A stretch of DNA of 64,000 nt, from contig CAZWPO010000011.1 of NCBI GenBank assembly GCA_964635975.1, forward strand, positions 20,494 to 84,493, read 5' to 3'. Of this stretch, positions 36,265-45,278 are shown one piece after another; within the stretch, counting starts at the first letter, position 1, and each line of letters begins with the position of its first letter. The notes beneath the pieces were generated by a model. It was given only the letters and a program-made list of their open reading frames with translations. It was not told where the DNA came from and did not search any database. The DNA is from UBA5314 sp964635975. GTDB taxonomy: Bacteria; Bacillota; Syntrophomonadia; Syntrophomonadales; Syntrophomonadaceae. Both the position numbers and the translations under genes were made by a program.

Positions 36265-36944
36265 GATATGTCGACCCGATATCCGGACCCGCGGAGCGTC
36301 TTAATAAGCTGGTGATCTTTGTCGTTCAACTTGTCCCTCAGAGAGCGCACATAGACCTCGACGATGTTTTTCTCTCCGCCGAAATCATAACCCCAAACCC
36401 GGTCCAGGATAAGTGATTTACTCAAGACTAATCCGTGATTTAGCACCAGGAACTTGAGCAACTCGTATTCTGTCGGGGACAGCTCCAAAACCCGATCTTC
36501 CAGCCGAATCTCTTTGCGCCGGTCATCGATGCTGAAAGGCCCGATAACTACCTCCCCGAAAAGGTTGGGAAACTGGTTGCGCAGCCGGGCATTGATCCTG
36601 GCCAGCAGCTCCTCGAAGCTGAACGGTTTGACCATATAGTCATCGGCTCCCAGATTCAATCCTTTGACCCGGTCATCGACTTCATCCCGGGCGGTAAGCA
36701 TGATAATAGCGACATTTTCAGTCTTCTTCAGCATTCGGCAGACTTCAAATCCATCCATCCCGGGCATCATCACGTCTAGCACCACTACATGCGGCTGATA
36801 CTGTTTAAGTGAATTGAGGGCAGCAATACCATCAAGGGCGGTTCGGACTTCAAAACCTTCGTTCTGAAGCCCCAGCTCCAAAAACTGTACAATGTTCGGT
36901 TCATCGTCGACTACCAGGATCTTGATGCCTTTTAGCTGTTCCAT
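36261..36944 (-). CDS. OmpR-family response regulator
   Basis: The 227-aa protein has an N-terminal receiver (VVDDEPN acidic pair; phospho-acceptor Asp in VVLDVMMPGMDG; Lys in VKPFSFEEL) and a C-terminal winged helix (about 130-225, with LSPTEYELLKFL and KNIVEVYVRSLRDKL). ATG 36944 has GGTGG upstream. It overlaps the kinase gene by 4 bases and is transcribed first. Promoter boxes in the short upstream gap are not clear. Confidence 0.95.
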   Translation of the reverse strand: MEQLKGIKILVVDDEPNIVQFLELGLQNEGFEVRTALDGIAALNSLKQYQPHVVVLDVMMPGMDGFEVCRMLKKTENVAIIMLTARDEVDDRVKGLNLGADDYMVKPFSFEELLARINARLRNQFPNLFGEVVIGPFSIDDRRKEIRLEDRVLELSPTEYELLKFLVLNHGLVLSKSLILDRVWGYDFGGEKNIVEVYVRSLRDKLNDKDHQLIKTLRGSGYRVDIS

Positions 36945-37075
36945 ACGTCCACCGCCTGTTATCCTTCGTTTAATATATATTATCGATATATTGACTGAAT
37001 CCGCCCTGAAATTTTACTTAAAATTTAGGTATATCTATCACATGATTTGTCAATTGAACAATTTCTCACCCTATA

Positions 37076-37380
37076 TTATGGATTCTGTATTACACGCACC
37101 TGGCTGACTGCTCCATCCTTCAACCATTCCTGCAGCATATCGCCGGTTTTGAGGCTGCTGATGCTTACCTCCAGCCCACCGTTCCTGGCTCCGCTTGACA
37201 TCTTGATATCTGAAGGTATGGTAATAGTATTTGTCTCTCCGGTCAATTCCAGCACTGGACTCTGGTTGTCACCTGATTATTGGCAGGAGGAGGAACAGCC
37301 CCGTTGTTCCCACCTTGACTCCGTGGAGCAGCCTGACCGCTCCCCTGCTGACACTTCCCTTTTTGCTTTTGCCCAGGGCA
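37076..37380 (-). pseudogene. Decayed fragment of a secreted Gly/Pro-rich protein
   Basis: On the minus strand, bases 37076-37260 read in one frame as VLELTGETNTITIPSDIKM ... LQEWLKDGAVSQVRVIQNP and a stop. Just upstream (37262-37350) a different frame gives AAPRSQGGNNGAVPPPANNQ. The two join naturally if one frameshift near 37255-37268 is repaired. No start codon or signal peptide is left upstream; the next gene ends at 37390. A short beta domain after a Gly/Pro/Gln linker is typical of small secreted proteins found beside kinase and HlyD-ABC genes in Clostridia. It is a remnant. Confidence 0.6.
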
Positions 37381-37389
37381 GACGGCAGA

Positions 37390-38064
37390 CTATTCTTCAA
37401 AGCGGTAGCCGTAGCCCCAGATAGTCTTGACATTCCGATTGGAACCGTTTTCCCTTAGTTTCTTACGCAGCCGCTTGACCAGATCGTCAACCGCTCTCGA
37501 TCCACCTACATAATCATAGCCCCAGACCCTGTCCAGCAGTTCCTGACGATTGAATGTGCGCTGCGGCTGCTGAGCAAGGAGGATCAAAAGCTCATATTCC
37601 ATAGGGGTCAGCATTATCTCCTGCCCCCCTACACTGGTATGCCGATCATTCGGGTTCACCCGCAGATTCCCTATCTCCATTATTTCCTCCGGCACTACCG
37701 ATACGGTCATGCGGCGGAATATTGAGCGCACCCGGGCTACCAATTCGCGGGGACTGAATGGCTTGGTCAGATAATCATCTGTTCCTAATTCTAGCTCTGC
37801 TATGCGATCTTCTTCATCTGCGCGCGCAGCTATGAAGATAACCGGCAAGCCGCTGCGTTTTCTGATATCACAACAGAACTCGAGCCCATCCTTCCCGGGA
37901 AGCATGATGTCCAGGATGAACATATCAGGGAATCCGCTCTCCAGGCGTCTGCTTACCTCCTCCAGGGAAGCAAAGGTCTCAACATGAAATCCCTCCCTGG
38001 TAAGATAACCGTCAACAATGAAGCAAATATTCTCCTCATCATCCACTACATAAATTGACCGCAC
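37390..38064 (-). CDS. OmpR-family response regulator (orphan)
   Basis: The 224-aa protein has a receiver with VVDDEEN, the phospho-acceptor Asp in FILDIMLPGKDG and the Lys in TKPFSPREL, then a winged-helix domain (LTPMEYELLILL; SRAVDDLVKRLRKKL). GTG 38064 is chosen because AGAGGTGG lies about 5 bases upstream; an earlier GTG at 38073 is part of that site. It follows the MacAB-like transporter genes by about 100 bp and may belong to that operon. No kinase adjoins it; a kinase fragment is not seen, so its partner is elsewhere or is the kinase at 34804. Confidence 0.92.
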   Translation of the reverse strand: MRSIYVVDDEENICFIVDGYLTREGFHVETFASLEEVSRRLESGFPDMFILDIMLPGKDGLEFCCDIRKRSGLPVIFIAARADEEDRIAELELGTDDYLTKPFSPRELVARVRSIFRRMTVSVVPEEIMEIGNLRVNPNDRHTSVGGQEIMLTPMEYELLILLAQQPQRTFNRQELLDRVWGYDYVGGSRAVDDLVKRLRKKLRENGSNRNVKTIWGYGYRFEE

Positions 38065-38163
38065 GTAAACCACCTCTATAGATTTCTTTTTATCTATTTA
38101 GACCCGTGTGAATCCGCCAAGCCTGAATCGTCAAGCTTTTATTTGGATCTGCCGGGATGATAA

Positions 38164-39369
38164 CTATTCAAAGCGCAAAGCCTCGATAGGGTTTGAGTTG
38201 GCAGCTTTGCGTGCTGGATAGTAGCCAAAGAACAGGCCGATCATGACTGAAAAACCCATGGACATAACGACCAACCAGGGCGATATTTTCATGGTGAGAC
38301 CGGCTAAAATGCTCAATAGTTCAGAAGCAGTCCAACCCAGAAGCACCCCCAGAATTCCACCGATAAAACATAGCAGCAGTGCTTCGATCAGGAACTGGCT
38401 CAATATTGCCCTGGTGGTGGCACCGATTGCCATTCTGATCCCGATCTCTCTGGTTCTCTCGGTTACTGAGACCAGCATGATATTCATGATGCCTATACCT
38501 CCTACCAGCAGCGATACCGCTGCGATACCGCCTAGTAGGAAGGACATCATCTTGGTGGTATCCTCCACTGTGGATAACACCTCGGCCATATCTCTAATTC
38601 TAAAATCATCATCGGCCGTTTCAGCCAGCCGATGCCGCTGTCGCAGGAGAGTCGTTATATATTCCTTGAGCGGAGTAAGTGCTTCGGAACTGCTTGCCTG
38701 AACATTGATGGTGCGCACGGTTTGAGAGCCTAAAAGCCTCTGCTGTGCAGTAGTTAGAGGAATATAGATAATGTCGTCCTGGTCTTGCCCAGCGCTGTCG
38801 CCTTTATTCTGCAGGACTCCGACGACTGTGAAAGCCAGACCATTTACTTTAATGTTCTGCCCCAGCGGATTGGATCCTGGAAACAGATTCTCGACCACTG
38901 TCTGGCCGAGCACGGCCACCCGGTTCTTGTTGTCCATATCGTCCTGATCAAAAAAAGAACCCTGGGTGGTGGGCCAGTTCTTGATGTTCTGCAGTTCCGG
39001 GGCGGTGCCGTCCACCGTTGTGGTCCAGGTAGTGCTTCCCACTGCAATGGTAGCACCGCTGATACTTGATTCAGCCGCGACGTATTTTATGAGGGGCAGA
39101 GTCTTGATGGCTTCTACATCTCCATTGGTCAACTTTGCAGTATTGGTGCCTCTAATCGGTCCGCTGCTGCCGCCGGCCGAGATGGTCAGCAGATTTGCCC
39201 CCATACTTGATATCCTGTCCGTAATCCCGGAAGACGTACCCTGCCCCAGAGCCACCATGGCTATAACTGCGCCGACACCGATGATCACTCCCAGCATGGT
39301 CAATAAAGAACGCATTTTATTGGACTGCAGGCTGCGCCAGGCCATCCTCATTGTTGACATAAAATCCAT
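38164..39369 (-). CDS. MacB-type ABC transporter permease
   Basis: The 401-aa protein has one N-terminal membrane helix (about 20-42), a large extracytoplasmic MacB-core domain (45-270), and three C-terminal helices. The FtsX-type motifs are VGGIGIMNIMLVSVTERTREIGIRMAIGA and FGYYPARKAANSNPIEALR, given here only as family landmarks in residues 285-401. Such permeases work by mechanotransmission and not by a classic transport path. It is the third gene of a macA-like, ATPase, permease operon. Confidence 0.93.
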   Translation of the reverse strand: MDFMSTMRMAWRSLQSNKMRSLLTMLGVIIGVGAVIAMVALGQGTSSGITDRISSMGANLLTISAGGSSGPIRGTNTAKLTNGDVEAIKTLPLIKYVAAESSISGATIAVGSTTWTTTVDGTAPELQNIKNWPTTQGSFFDQDDMDNKNRVAVLGQTVVENLFPGSNPLGQNIKVNGLAFTVVGVLQNKGDSAGQDQDDIIYIPLTTAQQRLLGSQTVRTINVQASSSEALTPLKEYITTLLRQRHRLAETADDDFRIRDMAEVLSTVEDTTKMMSFLLGGIAAVSLLVGGIGIMNIMLVSVTERTREIGIRMAIGATTRAILSQFLIEALLLCFIGGILGVLLGWTASELLSILAGLTMKISPWLVVMSMGFSVMIGLFFGYYPARKAANSNPIEALRFE

Positions 39370-39396
39370 CTTTGATCCCGCCTTGCCTGTTTTTGC

Positions 39397-40167
39397 TTAT
39401 CCGGCCTGCGCGTGGCCCAGAAATGAAGCCGCCTCAGTACTGCTGTTCAGCTTAAGAACCGCTGCCTGGTGGGGCTTTTCGATCGTTTCCTCGCTTACTA
39501 CCTGGCCATCGCTCAGGCGTACTACTCGCTGACAGTGTTCAGCAATATCCGGCTCATGCGTAACTATTGCCACCGAAAGGCCCTGCTCGCGATGTAACTG
39601 CTGCAGAAGTCCCATAATCTCCACGCTGGTCCTGGTATCAAGGGCTCCGGTAGGTTCATCAGCCAGCAGGAGCCCCGGCTGGTTGATCAGAGATCGGGCA
39701 ATGGCTACGCGCTGCTGCTGACCTCCGGAGAGCTGTTTGGGAAGGTGATGCTCCCGCCCCTGCAGGCCCACCAGGCGCAGCATCTCCAGGCCTCGTTTTT
39801 CCCGTTCCCGGGCGGGCACCCCCGCATAGATCAAGGGCAGGCAGACATTTTCCAGTGCGGTCGACCTGCCCAGCAGGTTGAAATTCTGAAAGACAAAGCC
39901 AATCAGAATATTGCGAAAATTCGCCAGTTGGTCCTTTTCTAGAGTCATTACATCCTGCCCGGCGAATATATAGCTGCCCGAATCAGGCTTATCCAGGCAG
40001 CCCAGCAGATTCATCATGGTGGACTTGCCCGAACCGGAAGGCCCCATGATAGCCAGCATTTCTCCTTTCATGATATCCAGTGATATTGAACGCAGGGCAT
40101 GGACCGGTTCTCCTGCCCCATAGTAAGTCTTGCTTATATCTTTGAGTTCGATGAGTTTCTCAGTCAT
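39397..40167 (-). CDS. MacB/LolD-type ABC transporter ATPase
   Basis: The 256-aa protein shows Walker A GPSGSGKST, Q-loop FVFQNFNLL, signature LSGGQQQRVAIARSL and Walker B LLLADEPTGALD, plus the switch His in IVTHEPD. This is the common sequence type of ATPases paired with FtsX-like permeases. It is preceded by the HlyD-like adaptor gene (34 bp) and followed by the permease gene (27 bp), making a three-part exporter of an unknown molecule, perhaps an antimicrobial peptide. Confidence 0.95.
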   Translation of the reverse strand: MTEKLIELKDISKTYYGAGEPVHALRSISLDIMKGEMLAIMGPSGSGKSTMMNLLGCLDKPDSGSYIFAGQDVMTLEKDQLANFRNILIGFVFQNFNLLGRSTALENVCLPLIYAGVPAREREKRGLEMLRLVGLQGREHHLPKQLSGGQQQRVAIARSLINQPGLLLADEPTGALDTRTSVEIMGLLQQLHREQGLSVAIVTHEPDIAEHCQRVVRLSDGQVVSEETIEKPHQAAVLKLNSSTEAASFLGHAQAG

Positions 40168-40201
40168 GACTATCTCTCCTTATTACTTAGTGGCAAACTC
40201 C

Positions 40202-41587
40202 CTAAAATCCCGGAGGTGGTCCTCCCATGCCCTGGCTGTTCTGATTTCTATTTGAACTCGACGATTTGCTGGAAGAGCTGGAAGTGTTGGAACCGGTACT
40301 GTCAGCTGCGGAATTTGTACCAACTACAACGCTGTCGCCTTCACTCAACCCTTCAATTACTTCATAATTAGTTCCATCGCTCAAGCCCAGCACCACGTTT
40401 TTCACCAGCAGCTGGTCATTCTGTTTCACTACCACTACACCCTGCTTGTTTCCCACTGCGCTTGTGGAAGCCGTGGCAGGAGTGCTCTGGCCGGACGGGC
40501 TTGATCCGGCCGGGGTATTAGTCCTGCTGTAGGACTGCCCGTAGCTGACTGCCATCATCGATACGCTCAAAGCTTCAGTCCTTTTTGCCACTATGATATT
40601 GGCGGACACTGACATTCCCGATCTGAGCTGCCCATCGGGGTCCACGCAGGAGATCAACACCGGGTAGTACTGGACATTGCTCACCGTCTCAGCTTCGGGT
40701 GTAATTCTCAGAACCTGGCCTTTAAAGTTCTTATCCGCATATGCGCTGCTGGTGAACTCAACTTCCTGTCCCACCTTGATCCGACCGATGTCTGCTTCAT
40801 TGACTAGAGCGCTCAACTGCAGCTCTTCGCTCATTACCGTCAAAAGAGTACTGCTGCTGCTGTTTATGCCATTTATCTGCCCCACCTGCCCATTTACCGC
40901 GCCGACAATCCCGTCAAAAGGAGCGGTCAATGTCGCCCCTTCCAGGTCTGATTTTGCTTCTGCCAGTTTGGCCTGATCGTTTTGCAGTTTAGCTTTAGCA
41001 GTAGCCAGGTCCCATTCGCTCCTGACGGCAGTAGTTTGTGCGTCATCTAATTCGCTCTGAGATATAGCTCCGGCTTTGAATAATGCTGTCTGCCTCTCCA
41101 GCGTCTTCAGGCTGGTCTCATAAGTAAGAGCAGCACTCTGGACATTAATCTCGTCCTGGGCAAACGAACTCTGCGCCTGCTGAAGGGCCGAGGTCAGGGT
41201 CGTAGAATCCTGCTCGGCCAGCACTTGCCCAGCTTTAACCTTATCACCGGGCTGAACATTCAACGCGGTGATAGTGCCGTCATTTTTAAAGCCCATCTCG
41301 GACTTTTTGACCGGTTCCAGGGTCCCGGTAGCCTCGATTGAATCGGTGATGGTACCCCTGGATACTGTCATGGTCAGGTATTCAACCTTGCTGCTGCTGC
41401 CCAGCCATTTATACAATCCAAATCCACCGGCAGCAATAAGCAGAAGCACCCCCAGGATCCAAATGGCTTTCCTGGACCGAGACATCTGCTGTAAGCGGTT
41501 TTTTATCAATACTTTTTGAACATTCTGGGCATCTAATTGACTGTTTGCGCTCTGGATGGGAATACTCTCGCTTTCAGCTCCTGACAT
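40202..41587 (-). CDS. HlyD/MacA-family efflux adaptor
   Basis: The 461-aa protein has a membrane anchor at about 43-65. A biotinyl-lipoyl half (GTLEPVKKSEMGFKNDG region), an alpha-helical hairpin (about 130-215), the second lipoyl half (LTAPFDGIVGAVNGQVG) and beta-barrel domains follow. The Ser/Asn/Gln-rich C-terminus ends MGGPPPGF. It joins the ATPase and permease to the cell exterior. In a monoderm such adaptors probably pass substrates across the wall zone. It is first in the operon, and the intergenic part upstream contains the terminator of the repeat-protein gene. Confidence 0.92.
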   Translation of the reverse strand: MSGAESESIPIQSANSQLDAQNVQKVLIKNRLQQMSRSRKAIWILGVLLLIAAGGFGLYKWLGSSSKVEYLTMTVSRGTITDSIEATGTLEPVKKSEMGFKNDGTITALNVQPGDKVKAGQVLAEQDSTTLTSALQQAQSSFAQDEINVQSAALTYETSLKTLERQTALFKAGAISQSELDDAQTTAVRSEWDLATAKAKLQNDQAKLAEAKSDLEGATLTAPFDGIVGAVNGQVGQINGINSSSSTLLTVMSEELQLSALVNEADIGRIKVGQEVEFTSSAYADKNFKGQVLRITPEAETVSNVQYYPVLISCVDPDGQLRSGMSVSANIIVAKRTEALSVSMMAVSYGQSYSRTNTPAGSSPSGQSTPATASTSAVGNKQGVVVVKQNDQLLVKNVVLGLSDGTNYEVIEGLSEGDSVVVGTNSAADSTGSNTSSSSSKSSSSNRNQNSQGMGGPPPGF

Positions 41588-41763
41588 ATACTTTCACCAC
41601 TCCATCTTGTCTCCCACAGTTTAGTCTAAACGCTCGTGAGTTATTTGCTGCATTAATTATCCAGGGAAAAACTGAAAGCGTCCTGAAAGCCGGCTGAAAA
41701 ATTTATTAAATATAAGTAATTTTTTCCGCTGCTGGATGCGTATAGCCGCTGAATCCAAGACAA

Positions 41764-41789
41764 GAGCCCGCCCCAAAGGGGGCGGGCTC
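41764..41789 (-). terminator. Strong intrinsic terminator
   Basis: An 11-bp perfect GC-rich stem (GAGCCCGCCCC / GGGGCGGGCTC) with a 4-base loop, then TTGTCTT on the minus strand. It ends the six-repeat protein transcript about 45 bp after its stop. Confidence 0.85.
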
Positions 41790-41835
41790 AGCTCAAAGCA
41801 AGTTATGGGATTTTTATCACCAGGCTTCAGGCTGT

Positions 41836-42822
41836 TTACAATCCTAAGATTCTGGCGAAAGAATCCAGCAGGGCATCCTCTATGGCCTCCTGCTGCTGCT
41901 CATCTATGATCCCGGATGAGAATAGACTATCCAGAGCTTCCCTGAAGGAGCTGACCTCATTCTCGCTGGAAACGTCGGAAGAATAGAAGAGCAGTGCGTT
42001 AAGAATTTCTTTTTCCTGTCCTTCGCTGATAGTTCCATCCTCGGTCAGGCTATCCAGGGCGCTGATTATGGTCTCCTCCATATTCCCCTGCGGGGGACGC
42101 GGGGGCGGTGCTCCCCGGCGCGGAGGCGCCAGAGCCTCAGCGATAGCGGTTTCCTGTTCGCTGCTTATAGTCCCGTCAGATACCAGTTCATCCAGAACGC
42201 TCATCAGAGGATTGCTCGCCTCGCTAGCTTCTGAGTCTGAAATCTCGCCGGTACCCGAACCGGTCAGGGCTGCGGTAACAGCTTCAGCCTGCTCCTCGCT
42301 GATAGTCCCATCAGATACCAGGCTGTCGATCTTGCCTGCCAGTATCTCTTCAAAACTGCCCGGGCCGGGCGGTGGTGGCGGCGGGGCTGCTCCCCGAGCA
42401 GGCGGAGCCAGAGCCTCAGCGATAGCGGTTTCCTGTTCGCTGCTGATAGTCCCGGCCGCTACCAGGCTGTCCAGTACGGTCTGCAGGGGGTTGCCGGTGA
42501 ATTGCGGGCTCTCAAGCGAAAGAGATGATTCTATGGCCGAACTGACCGCATCAGCCTGTTCATCGCTGATGGTGCCTGCTGAAACCAGACTGGTAAGCGA
42601 TTCTGAAAGCTTCTGATCGACGTCATCCTGGTAAGAGCTGTCCTGTTCATCGGCTTCTAGCATGGCATTGATAGCGTCCTGACTAATCTGAACGGAATCC
42701 GCCCCGTACCTGGCAGCGAAGCCGCACGGCGCGTTCTTTGAACTGCTGGCTGCATTGTTTTGGTTGAGAGTACTGTTCTGAGTAAACATTGCATAGATGT
42801 TTGAATTCCAACTGACATTCAT
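41836..42822 (-). CDS. Protein of six SHOCT-like helical repeats
   Basis: The 328-aa protein has no signal peptide. An N-terminal segment (1-65) includes DSVQISQDAINAM, like the DSVxIS motif of some flagellar and FlgM-type proteins. Then come six repeats at about 73-97, 115-138, 162-186, 207-231, 253-277 and 294-318. Each reads close to LDSLVxxGTISxEQExAIxxAL, a two-helix unit like the SHOCT motif. Pro-rich linkers (PPPPPPGPG, PPRPPQG) separate them. Two segments near 42131 and 42411 are almost identical in DNA, showing recent internal duplication. ATG 42822 has AAAGGAGTG upstream. Function is unknown; an oligomerising scaffold is one possibility. Confidence 0.75.
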   Translation of the reverse strand: MNVSWNSNIYAMFTQNSTLNQNNAASSSKNAPCGFAARYGADSVQISQDAINAMLEADEQDSSYQDDVDQKLSESLTSLVSAGTISDEQADAVSSAIESSLSLESPQFTGNPLQTVLDSLVAAGTISSEQETAIAEALAPPARGAAPPPPPPGPGSFEEILAGKIDSLVSDGTISEEQAEAVTAALTGSGTGEISDSEASEASNPLMSVLDELVSDGTISSEQETAIAEALAPPRRGAPPPRPPQGNMEETIISALDSLTEDGTISEGQEKEILNALLFYSSDVSSENEVSSFREALDSLFSSGIIDEQQQEAIEDALLDSFARILGL

Positions 42823-42960
42823 TGTTAATCACTCCTTTCTAATCGTATCGTTTACGAGCCTTTCAATCTGCATAATTTTCCATGATTTCCAATATATTAT
42901 TTTTATAGCAAGCATATGTCGTATTTTCGTTATATTTGTAAAAAATATTGGATATTCTCG

Positions 42961-42992
42961 AACAAAAAAATCCCTGACAGCGACTGTCAGGG
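42961..42992 (-). terminator. Intrinsic terminator of the crotonase gene
   Basis: The stem CCCTGACAG / CTGTCAGGG with a 3-base loop is followed by ATTTTTTTG on the minus strand, about 30 bp after the crotonase stop. Confidence 0.9.
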
Positions 42993-43022
42993 TCAGATGT
43001 CTATTATTCAGCAGTACTATGC

Positions 43023-43802
43023 CTATTGGCCAGTGAATTCCGGCTTGCGTTTTTCAAGAAAAGCCTTCATCCCTTCTTTCTGATCCTGGCTGGAGAACAG
43101 CAGGGCCCAGCTCTTGATCTCATTAGATAGTCCTGCAGCCAGGTTAACATCTGGAGCAGAGTTGATGCAGGATTTAGCAGTCTTCAACGCAATGGGCGAT
43201 TTAGCAACAAGCAGTTTTGCTATTTTCCTGGCTTCTTCCATAAGATCATCTTTGGGTACAATTTTTGTCACCAGGCCTATTTTGAAGGCTGTGTCGACAT
43301 CTATGTTTGCCCCGGTCAGGATCATATGCTTGGCCCACCCAGGTCCCACCAGGCGTGTAAGGCGCTGGGTACCCCCTGCCCCAGGCATAATTCCCAGATT
43401 AATCTCCGGCTGCCCGAAAAGAGTCCCTTCAGCGGCTAATCGGATGTCGCAGGCCATGGCCAATTCACATCCCCCTCCCAGAGCCAGACCGCTGATAGCG
43501 GCTACAACCGGCTTGGCCATCTGCTCTATCTTGTCAAAGGCTTCCCTGACGTTGTCCACGAACTGCTCGGCAGCTAGTGGGGCAGCTTCGAGCATGAAAG
43601 CAATATCGCCCCCAGCTGCAAAGGCTTTGGGGCCGCCGGTAATGATGACCGCCCGGACTTCCTCGTCACTGGCCGCTGCATCTAAAACCATGGACAGCTC
43701 TTTTATCAAGTCGTCGTTTATCGCATTCATTGCCTTGGGCCGGTTTAAGGTGATGACGCTTATGCCGTCACTTTTTTCATACAGCAGGTTGTTCAGATCC
43801 AT
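43023..43802 (-). CDS. Enoyl-CoA hydratase / crotonase
   Basis: The 259-aa protein hydrates short-chain enoyl-CoA (for example crotonyl-CoA to 3-hydroxybutyryl-CoA) in beta-oxidation or butyrate metabolism. It shows both oxyanion-hole segments (AFAAGGDI and GLALGGGCELAMA) and both catalytic glutamates (in GGGCELAMA and FGQPEINLGIMPGAGG). Its length is typical. ATG 43802 has GGGGGG about 7 bases upstream. It is alone, not in a thiolase or dehydrogenase cluster. Exact chain-length preference cannot be told from sequence; other crotonase reactions are possible but less likely with both Glu present. Confidence 0.92.
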   Translation of the reverse strand: MDLNNLLYEKSDGISVITLNRPKAMNAINDDLIKELSMVLDAAASDEEVRAVIITGGPKAFAAGGDIAFMLEAAPLAAEQFVDNVREAFDKIEQMAKPVVAAISGLALGGGCELAMACDIRLAAEGTLFGQPEINLGIMPGAGGTQRLTRLVGPGWAKHMILTGANIDVDTAFKIGLVTKIVPKDDLMEEARKIAKLLVAKSPIALKTAKSCINSAPDVNLAAGLSNEIKSWALLFSSQDQKEGMKAFLEKRKPEFTGQ

Positions 43803-44305
43803 ATAATTACCCCCCGATCAATTTTCCTTTTCTATAACGGTCCACCTTCTCTTTTGCCGCCTCCCCTCTTTGCTACGACTGCACGTTTGCGGTAACAGCC
43901 GTATGAGGCATGACATTTGGCCGCAAGCATCACCTCCTATTTCTTTTGGGAATCACCTTTAGTAAGGATAATTAGCAAACATCGTGCCACCCGGGCGATC
44001 TTGGAAAAACAACGTTTTTAGCAGGCTTTATTGCTTCTGCAGCCTCACAATTCCAAACCTGCATGTTGCAAAGCGACCACAAGATATATGAATCAGCGCC
44101 GCTGGCATTGTTGACAAACAGCCATAGCTGTCGCATCATTGCCACAAATTACCGTGTATGGACTCCTCTTATGGCGCGGATAACATTTCTCCCCTGACCA
44201 TAATTTATTCAAGTTCTTACTCTTGAATGCTCAGTTACCTAATTGTTACAATATAATTGCTGGTCTGAGGGCCGCATTAAATCTGGATATCAACGGGAGG
44301 CAGCT
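43803..44305. other. Divergent intergenic region with a possible small ORF
   Basis: About 500 bp between the crotonase and esterase genes. On the minus strand, AGGAGGTGATG (about 43928-43938) leads either a 32-aa ORF (ATG 43930 to 43832, two Cys, basic Gly-rich tail) or a 17-residue TTG ORF, but spacing is poor for the former. On the plus strand a TATAAT lies at 44252-44257 without a clear -35. No other structure was seen. Confidence 0.4.
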
Positions 44306-45217
44306 ATGAGAAAAACCCCTTTTATTATGATTGGCTTAATGGTTTCATTGACACTGATGACGGTAGTCATATCTGGATTCTATGATAAAAATACTTATTT
44401 GAATATACCCTATGCAAATAAATCGGCGGCACAGAAACTAGACATCTACGTTCCCAGCGAAGGCGAAGGTCCCTTTCCGGTCATCATCTCTATCCATGGT
44501 GGCAGCTACAGCCACGGCGACAAGATGGGTACAGAGCTGGAATGCACCAAACAGGGCCTGAAAAGGGGCTATGCTGTTGTATCCATAAACTACCGTTTGA
44601 GTGGAGAAGCCATACATCCAGCGCAGATCAATGACGTGAAAGCCGCTATTCGTTACGTGAAGGCAAATGCTGAACAGTTTAATCTTGATTCCAATAAAAT
44701 AGCGCTCTGGGGCAGCTCGGCGGGGGGCGGATTAGCTTCACTGGCCGGAACCTCATCTGGAGTCAAAGAACTCCAGGACCTGTCGCTGGGATACGCAGAC
44801 CAGAGTGATAATGTACAGGCGGTAGTCAGCTGGTGCGGGTGCATCAATTTTTCGACATTTGACCAGCAGTTCGAAGAAAGCGGCATAAATGCAGCAGAAT
44901 ACCAGAACCATCCCGATTCATTCTGCTCCAGGCTGATGGGCCAGGACATTACCGAGATACCGGAAGAAGTACAGAAGGTTAATCCTGAAACGTATATCAC
45001 TCCCGATGATCCGCCATTCTATATACAGCACGGCCTCGCCGACAACCTGGTCCCATCCCAGCAGTCCGCCGAACTGGCCTCCAAATTAAAAACTGTTCTG
45101 GGTGACCGCAAGGTTGTCTTTTACGAAATGCCGGGTGAAGGCCACTGCAGCACTGGCTTCACTAACTCCGCCAGCGTCAGCAAGGTGCTCGATTTCCTGG
45201 ATGCGACCTTGAAATAA
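44306..45217 (+). CDS. Secreted or anchored alpha/beta hydrolase (esterase/lipase)
   Basis: The 303-aa protein has an N-terminal hydrophobic anchor or signal (residues 5-24) and an alpha/beta hydrolase fold of the BD-FAE/hormone-sensitive-lipase type. The oxyanion motif is HGGSYSHG, the nucleophile Ser lies in WGSSAGG (about 150), and the likely acid and base are in GLADNLVP and GEGHCSTG. ATG 44306 is chosen for GGGAGG about 6 bases upstream; an earlier start at 44243 has none. The substrate is likely a short-chain or acetylated ester outside the cell; carbohydrate de-acetylation is possible. Confidence 0.85.
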   Translation: MRKTPFIMIGLMVSLTLMTVVISGFYDKNTYLNIPYANKSAAQKLDIYVPSEGEGPFPVIISIHGGSYSHGDKMGTELECTKQGLKRGYAVVSINYRLSGEAIHPAQINDVKAAIRYVKANAEQFNLDSNKIALWGSSAGGGLASLAGTSSGVKELQDLSLGYADQSDNVQAVVSWCGCINFSTFDQQFEESGINAAEYQNHPDSFCSRLMGQDITEIPEEVQKVNPETYITPDDPPFYIQHGLADNLVPSQQSAELASKLKTVLGDRKVVFYEMPGEGHCSTGFTNSASVSKVLDFLDATLK

Positions 45218-45278
45218 GAATCATACTACCACTGCCTCGGCATTTAAGTCCGGCTTTATATCAGCAAATCACACTACT

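Noticed and set aside
43832..43930. 32-aa basic peptide with two Cys, possibly a modified peptide precursor
   Set aside because: AGGAGG is only 2 bases from the ATG and no modifying enzyme gene is near; kept only as a remark on the intergenic region.
44223..44257. Promoter for the esterase gene
   Set aside because: TATAAT is present but no -35 box lies at a usable distance.
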